In this document: positions 48,601 to 61,959 of the stretch, in pieces | How positions within the stretch are numbered: the first letter of the stretch is position 1 | Layout: each line of letters opens with the position of its first letter | DNA from: Chionis minor | Taxonomy: Eukaryota > Chordata > Aves > Charadriiformes > Chionididae | Direction: 5' to 3' | Length of the DNA: 64,000 nucleotides | Assembly: GCA_013398295.1 (NCBI GenBank) | Contig: VZSF01011141.1 | Location: 190,157 to 254,156 of the forward strand | The notes under the pieces: model-generated | What the model saw: only the letters and a program-made list of their open reading frames with translations | Databases searched by the model: none | Told to the model about the DNA's origin: nothing | Program-made: the position numbers and the translations under genes

Positions 48601-49340
48601 CTGAGGTTTAATCTTGAGGGTACTTTGCACAAGAGCAATTTCAATGCAGTGGGGTAGCTTTATCTCTGAATATAGTGTAAGATGTTAAGCATGTGCATAA
48701 ACGTTTGTAGGACTTGGGTCTAATATCAGAAAGCTCTTTTGCAGCCACAAACCTGAAAAACTGTAATGGACAATGACTTCATATCACATTTGTTTAGGTC
48801 TGAATTGCATGCCACTTAGGTTGTTCCTTGTGCAACAGTCTACCAATTTATTGTCATCTTGTACAGACTTTTCATCCGAAAGTTCAGTTTTGCAAGTACA
48901 AGATGTGGGAGCTAAGATGATATATTGAGACATATAAGTAATCAGGAAAAAATGCAGTTCAGCCCATGTATTCTTTGGAAATATGTATAAATATTTACAA
49001 ATTATAGAGTTAAATCCAAGTCATTTTGTAAATGAAGGGATATTCTGCTTTTTTTATGGGAAACATCAAAATCCAGGAAGCATGGGAGAATAAGACATGA
49101 AATCTTTTCCAAGGGACATTCATAAACTCTCATAAAATCAAACATCATGCAGACTTCAACCTTTCTCCTATTTTCATTGTGTGCACGCCTACGCATCCCT
49201 GCATTTGCGGAAGCAACTTTCATACAAGAACGCTTTTTTTTTTTTGCATTTACCAATTACTTTGTAAACAACTTAAAGAGATTGGTGAGGGACTGCTCTG
49301 TAGAAATGATAGCACATCTGCAGCACAGGCAGTTAAAGTC

Positions 49341-49358
49341 AACAATTAATTAATTGTT
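49341..49358. promoter_or_regulatory. perfect 18-bp AT palindrome with paired homeodomain-like cores
   Basis: AACAATTAATTAATTGTT equals its own reverse complement. It contains overlapping TAATTA/ATTAAT cores of the kind bound by homeodomain proteins, and CAATT flanks. AT-rich palindromes also arise by chance, so a regulatory role is inference only. Confidence 0.25.
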
Positions 49359-52300
49359 AAGGGCTCTGTTCATCCAAACGTTTGGCTCTGTATTTGCTGC
49401 ATGATTCATGGCTTGTGATCCCTGGTTTCCAGAGAACTCAAAGTCTGGTCCTCCATTTCAACCCTTCCCCTGATCCCCATTTCATCCTTCCCTGCCTACA
49501 CCCAACTGTAGAGAGGCGAAACCACATTCCTCGTAGAGAAACGGTGCTTTGTGGCAAACAGCCCACTCCTACATCGTGCAGATCCAGAGGGAATGTTCAG
49601 CAAATACAGGCAATGCTCTGCTGAAGTCTATGAGACAGACAGCCCTCCTTGCCTGGTGTCAGTAATTCACTGATAGACGAATATTTACAAAACAAACGAG
49701 GCACACAGAAGCACATGCAATCGTCTTTTGTGTAGATGGATTGCAGTAGATTAGACTTTAAGCCCCCAGCGTAAAGCAGTGGCTGTCAGTTGCAGAAAAC
49801 AGATTTTATATAAACCTGTATGGAGTTGCTCAGTGCTGTGGTCAATGGAGGCTCTGGCAGTCTAGGAGGCACTTTGCGTCCCAGTGTGATCCTGAGCCTC
49901 CAGTTAAGAAGGTGGTTTGTCATAGTGGTTTGCTCCAGTTGCCTCCTACGGAAAGATCTGCTATCTTCCAGTGTATATAGGATAAAGAGAGATCATTATG
50001 TTTACAGTGAACCAAATTTATAAGAAACGTGGACCAAAATATGTAGTTCTTAGGCAAATTCTTAAGGGAAGCTGTTCCATAAATAAGGAGTGCCAAAAAT
50101 TGCAGCAACAATAGCTAGAGTTAAAACATTACTTACTAATTAACATTTTTATTGTTACTAATTTGTGAAGCTCCCTTGGGGTATAACAGCAGAACATTGA
50201 AAGTGTCTAGCAAAATAACAAGTGCCTGTGACTGAATAATTAAAAGTCATCACTGAAGAAGCAACATGTAAAACCATAAACAAGCCGTGAACAAACAAGA
50301 AATAATCAATGCATGATGATAAAGGGAATCAAAACATCTGGCTTCTCTGCCAGAAAGCTTCTACAGATGTGTTCTGATGTATGATAAGAAGAAATAACAT
50401 TTCGGAGTCACAGGCTCTCAGTGAGGTCCCTGCCTTCCACTGTAGTTAAGTCACAGGGAGGCGCAGCCAGCTTTGCTCCCGCTGCTGAACTCAATAGCCC
50501 TCCTGGTGAATTGTTCAGATTTTTGAGGGCTATTTCTGGTGTGTGGGGCAGAATCTGATTCAGCTTCACAAATGAAGTGACAGAAGGAAAGCTGTGCTAT
50601 TCGATGCTCCCTTGAGTCGCTCCCTTCATTTCCAGATCCAGGCTGATTCTAAAAGCAGCCATGTAACTTTGCCTGAGTAATCCAATTCAGACGTCGCTGA
50701 TGGGGAGAGACTAATTGTTTTGGTGTATCTTTTTCATCTTGAATTTCTGTGTCTGAAAGGGACAAAGAATCTAGTGAAAAGACTAATTAACTCTATTTCA
50801 TAAATAGAAAAGTTCTCCTCACCCTTTCTTCAGATACATTTCTTCAGGCTCAGCTTGCAATTTACAGTTAGTTTCCAGATGACAAACTTCACTAACCTGC
50901 ACATCCACAGGTAATGGGCTGCTGCCATTAATCCAGGCATTCTACTGGAGGTTTCCATGAGCTAATAACTTCGTAAGGCATTACCTAAATTCAGAATTGA
51001 ATTGCTTCAGGATCCAATGGCAGGTTGGTAGATGAAGATTCACTGCAATGATATTTTTTAAAAAATCAGAAAAAAAGACATCTTGTTTGATTCATAAGAC
51101 ATTAATAGAGCTGACTGTGGATGCCCAACCTTTTCCGCTGCATCTGCACAGTTTTGCCTATGGCAGGACACACAAGAAGTCACTTTAAAATAAAAAAATA
51201 CCTGGCTGGCTGCTGCAAAGATCATTTGTCAAGAGAAGAATGCTGTGGAGGGAAACTCTGACCTCTAAACCTGCAACAACAACAAAAGCCAGTGTTTTAA
51301 AAAGTTATTCTGAAGCCTAAATAAACCTTGACAGAGTCCCCTTAAACTTCTTTTACAGTGATTAATTTCCAACTAGGGAAATATTGACTCTGAGAGAAAA
51401 TGAAAATATTTCCATCTTCTTTCTCCCTAACATTGCATTAAAAGATCATTTGACCTACTAGATAGAGTGGAAAATCACTATCAGTCTTGATGTTATTAGA
51501 TGGATCAGGTTTCACATCTCTCTCCCTCTGTTTTCCTTTGCTTCCCCTGTATCAGCGTGTTGTCTTCCCAGCTCCCTCCCCTTCAGTCTGGCCGGAGGAG
51601 GCAGAGTCCTTGGAGCTTGCGTTGCCTGGCAGGGCAGGGTGGCAGCCCTTTTCATGGGATGATTGTGAGGATACAGGGGGCAGCCAGAGGCTCGTGGAAG
51701 ACCATGAGGAAAAAAATCCACCTTGCCTGATATAGTAAATGGACATGGTTATGGTTACTCACGTTTGCACTGGTTATATTCCCTCTCCCTGTAGGGAGGA
51801 GTGGTCCATTTCAAGAATCACAGCCGTTTGTCCCATCAGCCACACAGCCTACTGGTTTCCCCACACATCTCCTCTTGTGGGCTTGACTAGATGCTACAAA
51901 TGCTGCAGGAATCTTCCAGAGGGTTTTTGATCACATAATACTTATGTATACTTCAGCCTCAGATTTAATAGGAGAGTAAATAAATCATAGTCACCAGTCC
52001 AAATACTCCTTTTTACCTGCCACTGATACCTTTAGCTGTGACAGGTACCCACTGAGTTGTATGGCAAGACTGCCTCCATCCTGCTGAGCTGTGCTCTGGA
52101 GGGCATTTACTGTCCTCTAAAAAGCGAGGGAAGGAGGAGCAGGGTGCACCAGCTGGAGAGAGAGACAGGTACTCCGGCAGAGGAGCAAGCTTGAACACAA
52201 AAGCTCTGTTTTTTATTATATGTCCCACTGAAAATCTTCTTCCTGAGGGAAACCACACTAAATTTCCTAGAGTGGCTACAGCCATTGGTCCAAAAACCTT

Positions 52301-55300
52301 CTCAGACTGTGTGTGTATCCTATTACTTGTTTGGCTTCAGAGACAGTGGGAGGCAGAGCATCTTCTGTAGCAAATATATGCTTGATCCTTGCAGTTTCCA
52401 AGAGAATTGGCCAATTTAAACAAGATGAAGAGCAATAAAAAAAAATCTAGCTTAGATCTCTGTGTCAAAAAAGACATAAAGGAAACATCACTCAAACCCA
52501 TGGAATATCCTTCAAACTTTCCGTGGAAGGATATGAAATGTAAGTTGCCCACAGTTCGTTGCTTTAGTAAATGTGGTTGTAAACTCCTGTGTGTCACTGC
52601 CCTGAGGATTGACCTCACCATGTGTCCTTCCTGCAGCCACCCTATGAAGGAAAGACTTATTTGGTTTTGTATGAATTAGAATGAAAATTGAAGTTGAGGA
52701 TTCTTGTAAAGACAGAAGATACTGGTGGTCAATATATATTAACTGCATAATATATTCACCCCTCCACAGCACATGCAATTAGCATCCAACAGAATTCATA
52801 TGTAGATAAATACATAGAAAAATAAGTATTCTCCTGATACAGAATCCTTCCACAGGGTGAGGTGCTGAGTTCCTTTCACAGCCAGCAACTGAAGCAAGGC
52901 CTCCCAATGCTCGCTTCTTCCCAGATCCAGGTCATTAAGGCAGGGCACAAATTGTGAATTCGTTCCTTTGGAGGTTTTTTAATTAGGCTCCAATATAACA
53001 GTCTGTTCCTAAACTCATTCAATGTATAACACTCATTCAGTGTTTTAAAATTGCATGTTTCTGGCTCTTTTAAAATATTTTCACATGATTTTCTATAGGT
53101 TACTTTACAATGGCACATTTACTGTATTTCTCTTTGTCATGACTTACAATGCTTAGCTAAAGTAACAATCTTTCTGATTTGAAGAATAAAGGAAAATTTG
53201 ATGGGGTTTACTGTGCAGTTGCCACACCAGGCATCAGGAGTTTAAAATGTTAACTACACACTGAAAGGTGAACAGCCAAAGCGTGCATTTACTGAGAAGA
53301 ACTCAGCTTAGGTCCATTGATTGCTGTGCTGGTGTGCCAACTTACAGACCATAGCCCAAAGAAGCCAAATCTGTTAAAGAAAAGCTGGATGAAATTAGAA
53401 GTTTACACTTTCCTGACATATATAAATATATGTTAAAAATGAACTCTTTCTTCATTTTATCAGTCTTCAGCCAACAGCTTCTGATGATTTGGCTGTGTAC
53501 TGTGTAAGGATACATACATAAAGAGTTAAAGAACTTGACAAGACTTAGTAAATATTTGTTTAGAATTGCAAATAGGCCCCAAGCCAAGTATTTTTAGGCC
53601 TATTAGCCAGACTAAGTCCAGAGCAGAAACATTGACTAGGACCGTACTTCTTACCTCTCATCCCTCCATTTCCACTGTGCTCACTCCCCTCAGTTTGGGG
53701 TTCCCCAAAGGTTGTTTCAGAAGATTCTCTTCTCTTTTGACTTAGAGCTTGCAGGTGGCAACTTCCATCATTTCCCATTGAAGGCGGAGGTAGTCAACCC
53801 TCAAAGAAAGGTTAGAATCTGGCCTGACCTCCATAAGCAGCAGTAGACACAATCCTTTCTGCTCCCAGCTGTCACTCCATCAGCTTTCAGTGTTTGATAT
53901 CTTGAACAAATATGACCTTCTAATAACTTTCATGAACCAGACACCAAGAGCCTTTTCAGCTCTCATCCTGATTCACTTTAGAGCTTTCCCATTCACATTT
54001 ACAAGAACAAATAGTGGGTTTTTTCTCAGTGAGTTTTCCCCTTTTCCCTGGAAGGGACCAGGGACTTCTACAGGAGAATGGACTAGCAGCCACTGCCCTG
54101 CAATGGACCCCCTCAGCGTACTTTGGTTTTGCCCTGACACAGATTAGCCAGGGGGAGAAATGTTTTACCCAAAACCAATTACCACAGAGTCATCTGTTTT
54201 CACCATAACATATGAAACTGCCTGGCAATACTGTACCTTAGTGGAGGTTTTGAGATGAGACAGAGATAAATGAGGGCAGGGTGGTCCTGCCGGACTGTAT
54301 GGGGAATCTCAAAGGAAAAGAAGGAGTTTCCTTTGCGATAAGGAAATCAGAACATGCCTACGACAACTTATCACTCTGCCTAGTCAGAGAGGGGAGCAAG
54401 GGCTGGTCAAACTAGAATGGAACAATGTGTATGAGGAAATACTCAGAGCCGGATGCTGAGCTGGCAGCAACCAGCGTAGGTCCATTGGAGGAAACTAGTT
54501 GATTTATATCAGGCCTGGATGCAGAATCAGAATGGCGTATTCAGAGCTGATTTACTATTGAAAATTGAGAGTTTTTTGTGCGGGCAGAGGAAGAAGGCCT
54601 GCCAAATAATTCACAGAAGATTGGGATCACTTGTGCTCTGAGCAGAGCCAAACTGCACACATGTTCTGCAATTTCAGATGTGCCAGATTCTGGAGCTCTA
54701 CATCTCCCATTTGCAAATGTCAAAACGCAGCAATGAAGCTTTTTCTTAATTAGCTACTTACATGTTGAAAGCATTTGGCAACTGATTTATCCTCACAATG
54801 GCTGATGGGTTCATTATCTTCGCACCTCAGAACCTGACGTTTCGGTAGAAGAGTGCATTACCTGATAGGACCACACAGCAAGACGGATCTTCTTGTTTGG
54901 CAGCAGTATGCTGCCTCTTCTGGGCCCAAAGTACCAGGCCATTTCTTTAGTGAAGATGTCATACTCACGCACAAGCCCAGCTATGCTCACGAGTTGTTAA
55001 CACAGCCATAGCAGCTGCAGTGAGCACCTGACGTGGGGAAGTAAGTGTAGCTGTCTCTTGTGCATGTGTATTGCCATGGTACAGTTATTGAAATGATGAT
55101 TGTTGTTCGTCTAAAAAATTGGAGAAGTAATAAGTATTTTTCATTAGATTGTTAGAAAAGGAGCTTCTATAGCTGGAGAAACAGAAAAGCTCTCAAACAC
55201 AAAGCTCTTCTTCCGCAGTGGTGAAGGTGTATTTCTGAGACAGACACAGCAGTCTCCAAGCTACCTGCAGGCTGGGAGTCACTGCCCATTCCTCTGAAAA

Positions 55301-58034
55301 TTATAACCTACTGCCTGCTTTCCCTCTTCACTCCATATCTCCATCCCAATTTGTTCTGCTCCTGTCTGTACTTCTCCACTATCTATCTATTCTTCACAGC
55401 CCACTGGCCTTCCTTGTGCACCTTTGTTTTATGTACATGGAACTGTCACACTGAAAACAGTCTGATTTCACTTAAGGTACCTAAAAGCCATACTCATACG
55501 TTTGCAGTCTACGGAATATTTTCTAACCAAAAGTAGGGTGTAGTTTCTCTTACTGCCTCTTTCACAGCCAGCTTGGCTTTCAGAGAGCAACCTTGTTGCA
55601 TCTTCAGAACTGCATCTGTAGAAGCAGCTGAAACTCAGAAGATACCATTCCTTTGGCCAGCCAGTTTGTCACAAATCTCTTGCAAGGACTTGTGAAGTCC
55701 ATGAACTGTGTTTTTTGGAAGACTGCTCTGTGTTTTGCTGTATTATTGCTGTTATTGGCACTGTTACAGGTATTATACAATGCATCCAAAGGCTCAAAAC
55801 AAAAATAAGAGCTGGCTTTTTTTTTTTTCCCCAGTAGACATTGCACAGATAAAAAGCAAAAAGGCTATTGCAGATGCAAAATACTGTAACTTCTTCATCC
55901 ACTTAATAACAAGAGGAATAGCATGAAGCAGTAACAAAGTAAATGACTTCTTCATAAGTTATAATAATTGCCCTTCTTTTCTGATCACTCCTGTTGCGAT
56001 ATGTAAGCATTCTGGCATGAATTAGAGTGAAGAAGGATTTAATGAAGAAAACCTTAAACTGTTAAAAGAGATGCTGGGTACATAGCATGAAGGGTGAGGA
56101 ACAGTGCAGCCAGCTTGGTATGTCTATGGTGCTACTACAGTTGATTAAAAAGACTGTGTTAAAAAAACCCCTTTAAAATAAAAGAAAAAAACTTAGTTTT
56201 CTCCCATTTCCTCATAATTTAAAATGAAACCTAATAGTGATGGAATGGTTGAGGTCCAAACAAACAGTGTCAATACACCTTGTGCTATCAAGGGCACAGC
56301 TCCAGTGTGGAGCTGAGGATGTTCATTGGCACAGCAACAGGTCCTCCCAGGCAGGGCAGCAAAAGGTCTGAGCGACAAGACAAAACAAGAGGAGAAAGTG
56401 CAGCACTGTGGTGTCTCCTGACCAAACCCTCTGCTTAGGAGAAGAGGATGAATGCCAAGGGGAAGGACAAGGGGAAGCTGAGTAGAGAACACGAGGAGGG
56501 GTTTCTTTTCTTCCCACTAGTAGGGGTAGTGCAGGGAAAGCAGAAGAAGCATGCATAGAAAAGGAAGAATAAAAAAGCCGGAGGGTGTCACACAGGAGGC
56601 ATAAAGTTAAGGATGGGACAGATTTAAAAAAAGGGAAACTGTGCCCCTTGAAGTCAACAGGTCTTAGGAAGAAGACCATTACCCTGACTGCGCTGTCCTG
56701 CCCATGGGGGTGAGCCCACAGTCGTCAGCGTGTTCTTTTCCTCTGAAGCAGCTCCTCCAGCAAGACCTTTATTTACTACTTTCTAAAACCATAAGGAACC
56801 TGAACTATGTCATTTCTACTTGCTAATTTAACCACACTAAGTTCACAGAAAGCATTTAGTACGAGGGACATGACCTGGCTTGTTAGCACCACATGTTGTA
56901 AGATATAGAAAAGGATCTTTCATACTTCAGAAGTCTTGTTTCTCAATTGCCGGTCCCTTACTTTTTAACTTCTTTGCCGTTTTGAATGGATTTCAAAACA
57001 AATCAACAGACACATAGAGTCTTTGGTTATTTTTGGCCAGAGTTGGATAAATGAATAGTCCAGAAAGTTTCTGTCATTATGCCAAGTGTCTATGTGCCTA
57101 AAGTTTAAGAGTCATGTTTTCCAGGAAACCTTGAAGTTTGCCGAGATTTATGCTTTTGATATTGTCATCCATTACTGTATTCAAAGGAGTTGTCTGCATA
57201 AAGGTTGATAGAGGGCAGTCAAACCTTTTGCACTGAACAAATTATATCATTAGGTGTCTGCCTGTGGGTCAACTTGTTCTCAAGCCCCAAAAACTAAACA
57301 CAGCTGAGATCTAAATCCCCTGACAAATGAAGGCTGTGAGCAAGGATCATGAATAACATATGGCAAATGGAATTTCCAAACACGGCACTGCCATACAATA
57401 TACACCTGATAAATGGTTGTCTACAGTGATGCTGTTGAAAAAGGCACTTGATGCAAGCCTCATGCATGGCAGAGAAACATTAACAGACTTTTTCAAGATA
57501 TTTCAAAGCTGGCAAGGCATTTATCCAAATGGTCCTGGTCCTTCCTTCACCAAGTAAGGACAGGATACTTGTTTTTATGTACATGGGGAAAAAAGAGAGG
57601 TAATAATGTGACTTGTCATGACAGTAGCCTGTGGGGCAAGAAGTGCTCAAATGAGAACAAAATACAGAATTATGACAGGGACAAGAAAGAAAAGGAGAAG
57701 ATGAAAATGACAGCAAAATATTACTCAAGATTAAATTTTAGGTGCGTTTGTTGCTGCAAAAATTTAAAGATTACATAGCATTGTCCTAATGCAACAGCAA
57801 AAAATTTTGCCTAGTTAAATAAAAATATGAACACAAGAACCACTTTCTCTGGTCATCTAAAAGGCAGACAAATGTATGGGATGCTGCATCTAGCCCCATC
57901 TGGGCAGCATCAGAGTCCCAAAATCAAAGCATGACCCAGGGACTTGGCCAGACCCTTAGAGCAATGCTCAGAAAGTGATAAGGAAGTTTTTTGACCAGAG
58001 GCAGGTTCATGTTTTAGTTAAAATGAATAATATG

Positions 58035-58088
58035 GGGGGTTTTGTTGGGATTTTGTTTTTTGTTTTTGTTGGTTTTGTTTTGTTTTGG
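58035..58088. repeat. GTTTT-type low-complexity tract
   Basis: Repeated GTTTT and GTTTTTT words with GG interruptions, preceded by a G6 run. Degenerate pentanucleotide repeat. Confidence 0.8.
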
Positions 58089-59234
58089 TAATGATTTCTG
58101 GAGTTGTCAATAACCTTGGTATCCTTTGCAAACTTCTCTCTCTCTCACTCGTGAGAGCTCCTCCTCAGTGTAACCTGTGTTAAGCTATCTCCAGCTTAAC
58201 TGTGTATACAAATGTGCACAAATATATGTTTGTTACTGCTGGCTAGCCTCTTGAGATGCTGCTTGCCCTTAATGAGGTCTAGGCAAATAAAAGTAATAAT
58301 AATAACAAAATCATATAAATTATGCAAATGAATTTTTTTCAGAAAAGATATCAATAAATTAATAATTTTTCATTGAACTAAAGTAATTTTTTTAGCTAAG
58401 AAAAGAAATTGCAGGGTATTCTATTTTCAAATCCTAGGGGATATTCTGTTTTCAAAATTCTGTGTTCTCAGTGCTTTCTTTGGAAACAGTTTCATTTTAA
58501 ACATGAACTAAATACAGTAATTAGAAAGCAGTTAAATGGTGCCGGGGACTGAAAGTAGCCTATACACCTATTGAAATTACTTTTTTCAGATGCAAATCAT
58601 TTTCAATTTTGCATTGCAGTGATAAAGGTGGAAAATAAGAATTCCTTTTGCATTGACTCCAAATTATGATTCTTTCTCTGAACGTATCAATGTCCCTTGA
58701 AGAAAGTCTCTCACTTTTTTAATAGAACAGGAAAACAGACGGGTTTACTTCTAAGCTTCATGCAGTTTATTTCATAACCCTGTAAACAGTTGCATAAGCA
58801 CAAATGAGAAAGTGGTACGTGCCAGAAGCGGTGGGGAAGGGGAAGAGAATAGCTTTTCCTTAAGCCCAAATTGCCACCAAGTATGCGGAAAAAGGAACCG
58901 TGTGTCCACAGGTCACCCACGCCAACTAGAACTGGCCACTTAACTAAGGTTAATGGGTTAAAACAGCAGTCGTATAGCAAGAGTCACCATCGCTGTGAGA
59001 CCAAAGTAACAAGCGAGTCTGGCTGTTAGGTGTCAAGTTCAGCTCTCACAGATTGCCCAGTGTGGTCTGAGAGCCAAATTTTCAGATGTTCGTCCATGCA
59101 CAGAATAATGCACATGTCACTCAGGGTCTGTGCTTGCTCAGACAACACCTCCATTAAGGCTTCAGAAGAAAGATTTTCCTGCCTAGGGGTCATGTGGAGT
59201 CTGCAGTCAGACTGGTGTGTAGTTCAGGGCATGG

Positions 59235-59385
59235 CTAAGCACAGCACCATTCAGAAAAGGCAATGTGTTAAGAAGGTAACAGTTTAAGATGCACTAATTG
59301 CATGAACCTAAGCACAGCACCATTCAGAAAAGGCAATGTGTTAAGAAGGTAACAGTTTAAGATGCACTAATTGCATGAACCTAAG
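59235..59385. repeat. perfect 73-bp tandem duplication
   Basis: Positions 59235-59307 and 59308-59380 are identical base for base, and five bases of a third copy (CTAAG) follow. The unit begins CTAAGCACAGCACCATTCAG and ends TTGCATGAAC. Complete identity in neutral sequence implies either a very recent duplication or an assembly artefact. It extends no gene and sits just upstream of a CR1 3' end. Confidence 0.97.
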
Positions 59386-59439
59386 TCGGATAATTATTCT
59401 TGCTGCTGCTCCTAACTTTTACAGTTTGAACGAAGATTC

Positions 59440-59545
59440 ATGGACGTGCAAGTCAGAATTGCTTGGGGAAATCCTACAGCCTGCGTTATGTAGGAAGTCA
59501 GATTAGATGATTGTAACACTTCCTTCATGACAGAAAAATTCATGA
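59440..59545 (+). mobile_element. CR1 LINE 3' fragment, old subfamily (sense)
   Basis: GCTTGGGGAAATCCTACAGC, then CTGCGTTATGTAGGAAGTCA and GATTAGATGATTGTAACACT follow the remembered 3' end of old sauropsid CR1 elements ('gggaaatcctatggcctgtgttatacaggaggtcagactagatgatc'). The copy is diverged and about 100 bp long. It is the sense-strand counterpart of the antisense fragment at 17.4 kb, which shows the same motif inverted. Confidence 0.75.
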
Positions 59546-59835
59546 CACTATTAGATGTTTTGTTAAATTGGGGTCTAAGTGATAAGCAAAATTAATAGAT
59601 TTTTGTATTTCTCTGGGTGGTCCATCCGTAACGTGGGAGTATTTGTGTTTCTGTGCTCTGATCTGCTTGTACATGCAATATATATATGTGTGCATGGACG
59701 TAATGCTGATAAATAAATAACCTTATTCTCAGGCTGATTGCCTAAGAGCCCCGCAAAAGATTGAGAGGATATGCTTTCCATACGCACTTTGTGCATAAAA
59801 GTAATTCCGAATCAAATTAGCCATTCTAGAGAAAC
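59546..59835. other. unique non-coding sequence
   Basis: Contains a short ATATATGTGTG word near 59679-59692. Nothing else recognised. Confidence 0.5.
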
Positions 59836-59900
59836 AAGCAGCCCTTGCATTTCAGTGGGGCCGTTTGCATGAGTAAACCTTTGCAAAATTGGTCTCTAAA
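59836..59900. repeat. fragment of the 'TTCAGTGGG...GAGTAA' sauropsid dispersed repeat
   Basis: The words CCCTTGCATTTCAGTGGGGC and GTTTGCATGAGTAAACCTTT followed by GCAAAATTGG parallel a common sauropsid repeat ('cccattgatttcagtggggctatttgcatgagtaaggtttgcaggattgg'). It is related to the foldback family at 38.15 kb. Fragment only. Confidence 0.5.
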
Positions 59901-61212
59901 TGTTGCTTAGAGTTGCAAAGAAGCTTAAGTGCTGAACATGTCTTCTGTGCATGTTTCTTTTTAGCCCGTTCCTGGCTCTATACCATCACGTTTTCTTCGC
60001 AGGAAACATCTATGCTAAACATCACTGTCAATTCCAGGACAAGAGACACATTCAAAAGCACATGGAAGCTTTTTTTGTTACCATAAGTTGCCCGCAGAGG
60101 GTCCATTCATTCTGTTTGCTTGTTCCACTGTGTAATAGCTCAACTCAAGTATCAACAAGATAAGCTTTTAAAAGCAGAATATTCCCAGCTGTTGCAGTCA
60201 GGCAGCAGCAGCAGGTTCCTATCTGAGGACAGCAGAACAGTCCAATGCACTCGCAGCGATGGCAGTGTCGAGGGGAAGCATGTGTTCTCTGTACACAGTA
60301 GCGAAGGGTCCAATAGACAGCAATTAGCACCAGCAGAATGAAGATGAACGGTCATATACATAACCTTAATAAAAATGTCACAGAAGAGAAATCTCACACC
60401 ATATGGATCCATGCGGAACTTTTTTTTCCCTTTTTTTTTTAAGGAGCAAGACCGCTCAATGTCTTTATAGTCCTTTGCATTAATTTCTCTCCCTTGTTTT
60501 TTGCAGCTTTCTTCCTCCATAAGCAGTATAGGGCTGCCATTTCATGTGATAACAAAGGAAGATTACATTTTCATTTCTGTATTTTTATATACCCACTCAG
60601 TCTCAGATTTCCATCAAAGATATCTTCTGCTCAGCCTCAGCAACCTGAATACATTACTTGAATGTCATTAGATCCCATTTCCATTCATTTTTGAAAAGAA
60701 CCCCACTACAATTTGCAAGATTTTATTCCTGCCAAATTAGTGTAGCATTAGAGTGCGTATTGCTTGTTCTCAGGTCTGCTACTTGTTTTTTGGACATGGC
60801 AAAGAATATAGATTTCATCATTATAAACATCATCGTTACAAATATTAGTTTTTAAATAATTTTGGCAGAAAGGGTTTGAAGTGAGAAACTACTTTAATGT
60901 CAGCTTGGTGATGTCATTTCCATTTTTGCACCTCGAGATAAAATCTAAAGATCAGGAGGAAAAATGATAAAGGGATGCTGCAGCAGGAGGAAAATCTTCC
61001 TCCAAAAGGGTCATATTACAGTTTTGTGATTATTCTTTTCAAGTTGTTTCTTTGTCTTTCACTAATTGAAAGAGAATGTTGTCAGTGCTTTATAAGCTCT
61101 ATTTGAGGTCTGAAAACAATGGTTTGGTCCTTTCTGCCTTTTCTCTACTCCCAGTAATAAGACTCTTGCCCGTAGAATGTAGCTGTGAATTGTGGTGATT
61201 ACATTAACAGAA
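59901..61212. other. non-coding sequence with a CpG- and GC-richer patch
   Basis: The stretch 60170-60350 is GC-richer and open on both strands. One minus-strand frame contains a hydrophobic run followed by a cysteine cluster, but it has a stop directly upstream and no splice acceptor. Read as unique, possibly conserved, non-coding DNA. Confidence 0.4.
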
Positions 61213-61805
61213 AATAGGGCTGGAGAGGACCCTATGAGGTCTTCTAACCACCCTCTCGCCAGTACACTGCTATTCATATCTATCAGCTATTCATATCTAG
61301 AGACTTCTGTCTGAAGGCCTTCAGTGAAGAAGATTCCACCATCTCTATCTTTCTCCAGGCAAAAAAGCTGCCTGCTGACCTATTTCTAAAACTAGATAGT
61401 TATTAAAATGTTCAGTGATATCAACATTCCATTTTGCAGGTGAGGCTCATCTCGTTTTATCATATGCACATAGAGAACAGATGAAGCCTTTCCTCTTTGT
61501 GATTGCCCCTTGCATATTTGCAGACTGTTGTCATGTCTCCCTCTGTCTTCTCTAGATTAAACAAAATCCTTTTATGCCATCTCCACATCCTCTGAATCCA
61601 TAGTGATATCTTCTAGATTTCTGGTTATTCTACTTGCTCACCTCTGGGCTCTCTATTTACTTAATTTGTAGCCTTCTTGAAGTATGATGTCCAGAGTTGG
61701 ACACAGTGCGTCAGTGGAGGCTGTACTAGTGCTGAGGTAGGGTAGGAGGATTATTTTACATGTCTTGCAGACTACATTTCTGCAGATACATCACCTCTTT
61801 TTGCA
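61213..61805 (-). mobile_element. CR1 LINE 3' fragment (antisense), about 590 bp, old subfamily
   Basis: On the + strand the order is GGGCTGGAGAGGACCCTATG, AGGTCTTCTAACCACCCTCT, GAAGATTCCACCATCTCTAT, TGTCATGTCTCCCTCTGTCT, TCTCTAGATTAAACAAAATC, TGTCCAGAGTTGGACACAGT and then GACTACATTTCTGCAGATAC. This is the reverse complement of a turtle/bird CR1 3' region ('ggttggaagggacctcaggaggtc...cagactaaacaa...aactggacacagtactcc...'). It is the longest retrotransposon fragment in the window. No intact coding region is present. A 17-bp tandem pair at 61269-61302 has arisen inside it. Confidence 0.88.
61269..61302. repeat. 17-bp tandem pair inside the CR1 copy
   Basis: GCTATTCATATCTATCA is followed by GCTATTCATATCTAGAG, identical over the first 14 bases. 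It is a local duplication absent from the CR1 consensus as I know it, so it post-dates insertion. Confidence 0.75.
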
Positions 61806-61959
61806 GTAGACAACAACCAACTTCCTGTCTCCTAGCTCCATTGGTTGTCCAAGGAAAAGATTGCCATACCAATAAAATGACAGGCTGTGACTTGAAAACA
61901 GAGGACAGAGAAGCTGTAGAAAATGCAACCATTTTACACAGGATTCAGACCTTACAACC

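Larger units (their letters stand above)
45642..59234. other. long unique non-coding stretch
   Basis: About 13.6 kb without a recognised gene or confident interspersed repeat. It holds a T12 run (49234-49245), an 18-bp perfect palindrome (49341-49358), a G/T-rich tract (58035-58088) and an AT-rich zone (about 58285-58400) with an imperfect tandem pair near 58413-58463. The longest frames (118 codons, 56323-56679 minus; 99 codons, 56193-56492 minus) overlap each other and show no family motif. Confidence 0.45.

Noticed and set aside
51487..51746. Cluster of four overlapping short frames on both strands
   Set aside because: Local GC-rich patch; no frame preferred and no family recognised.
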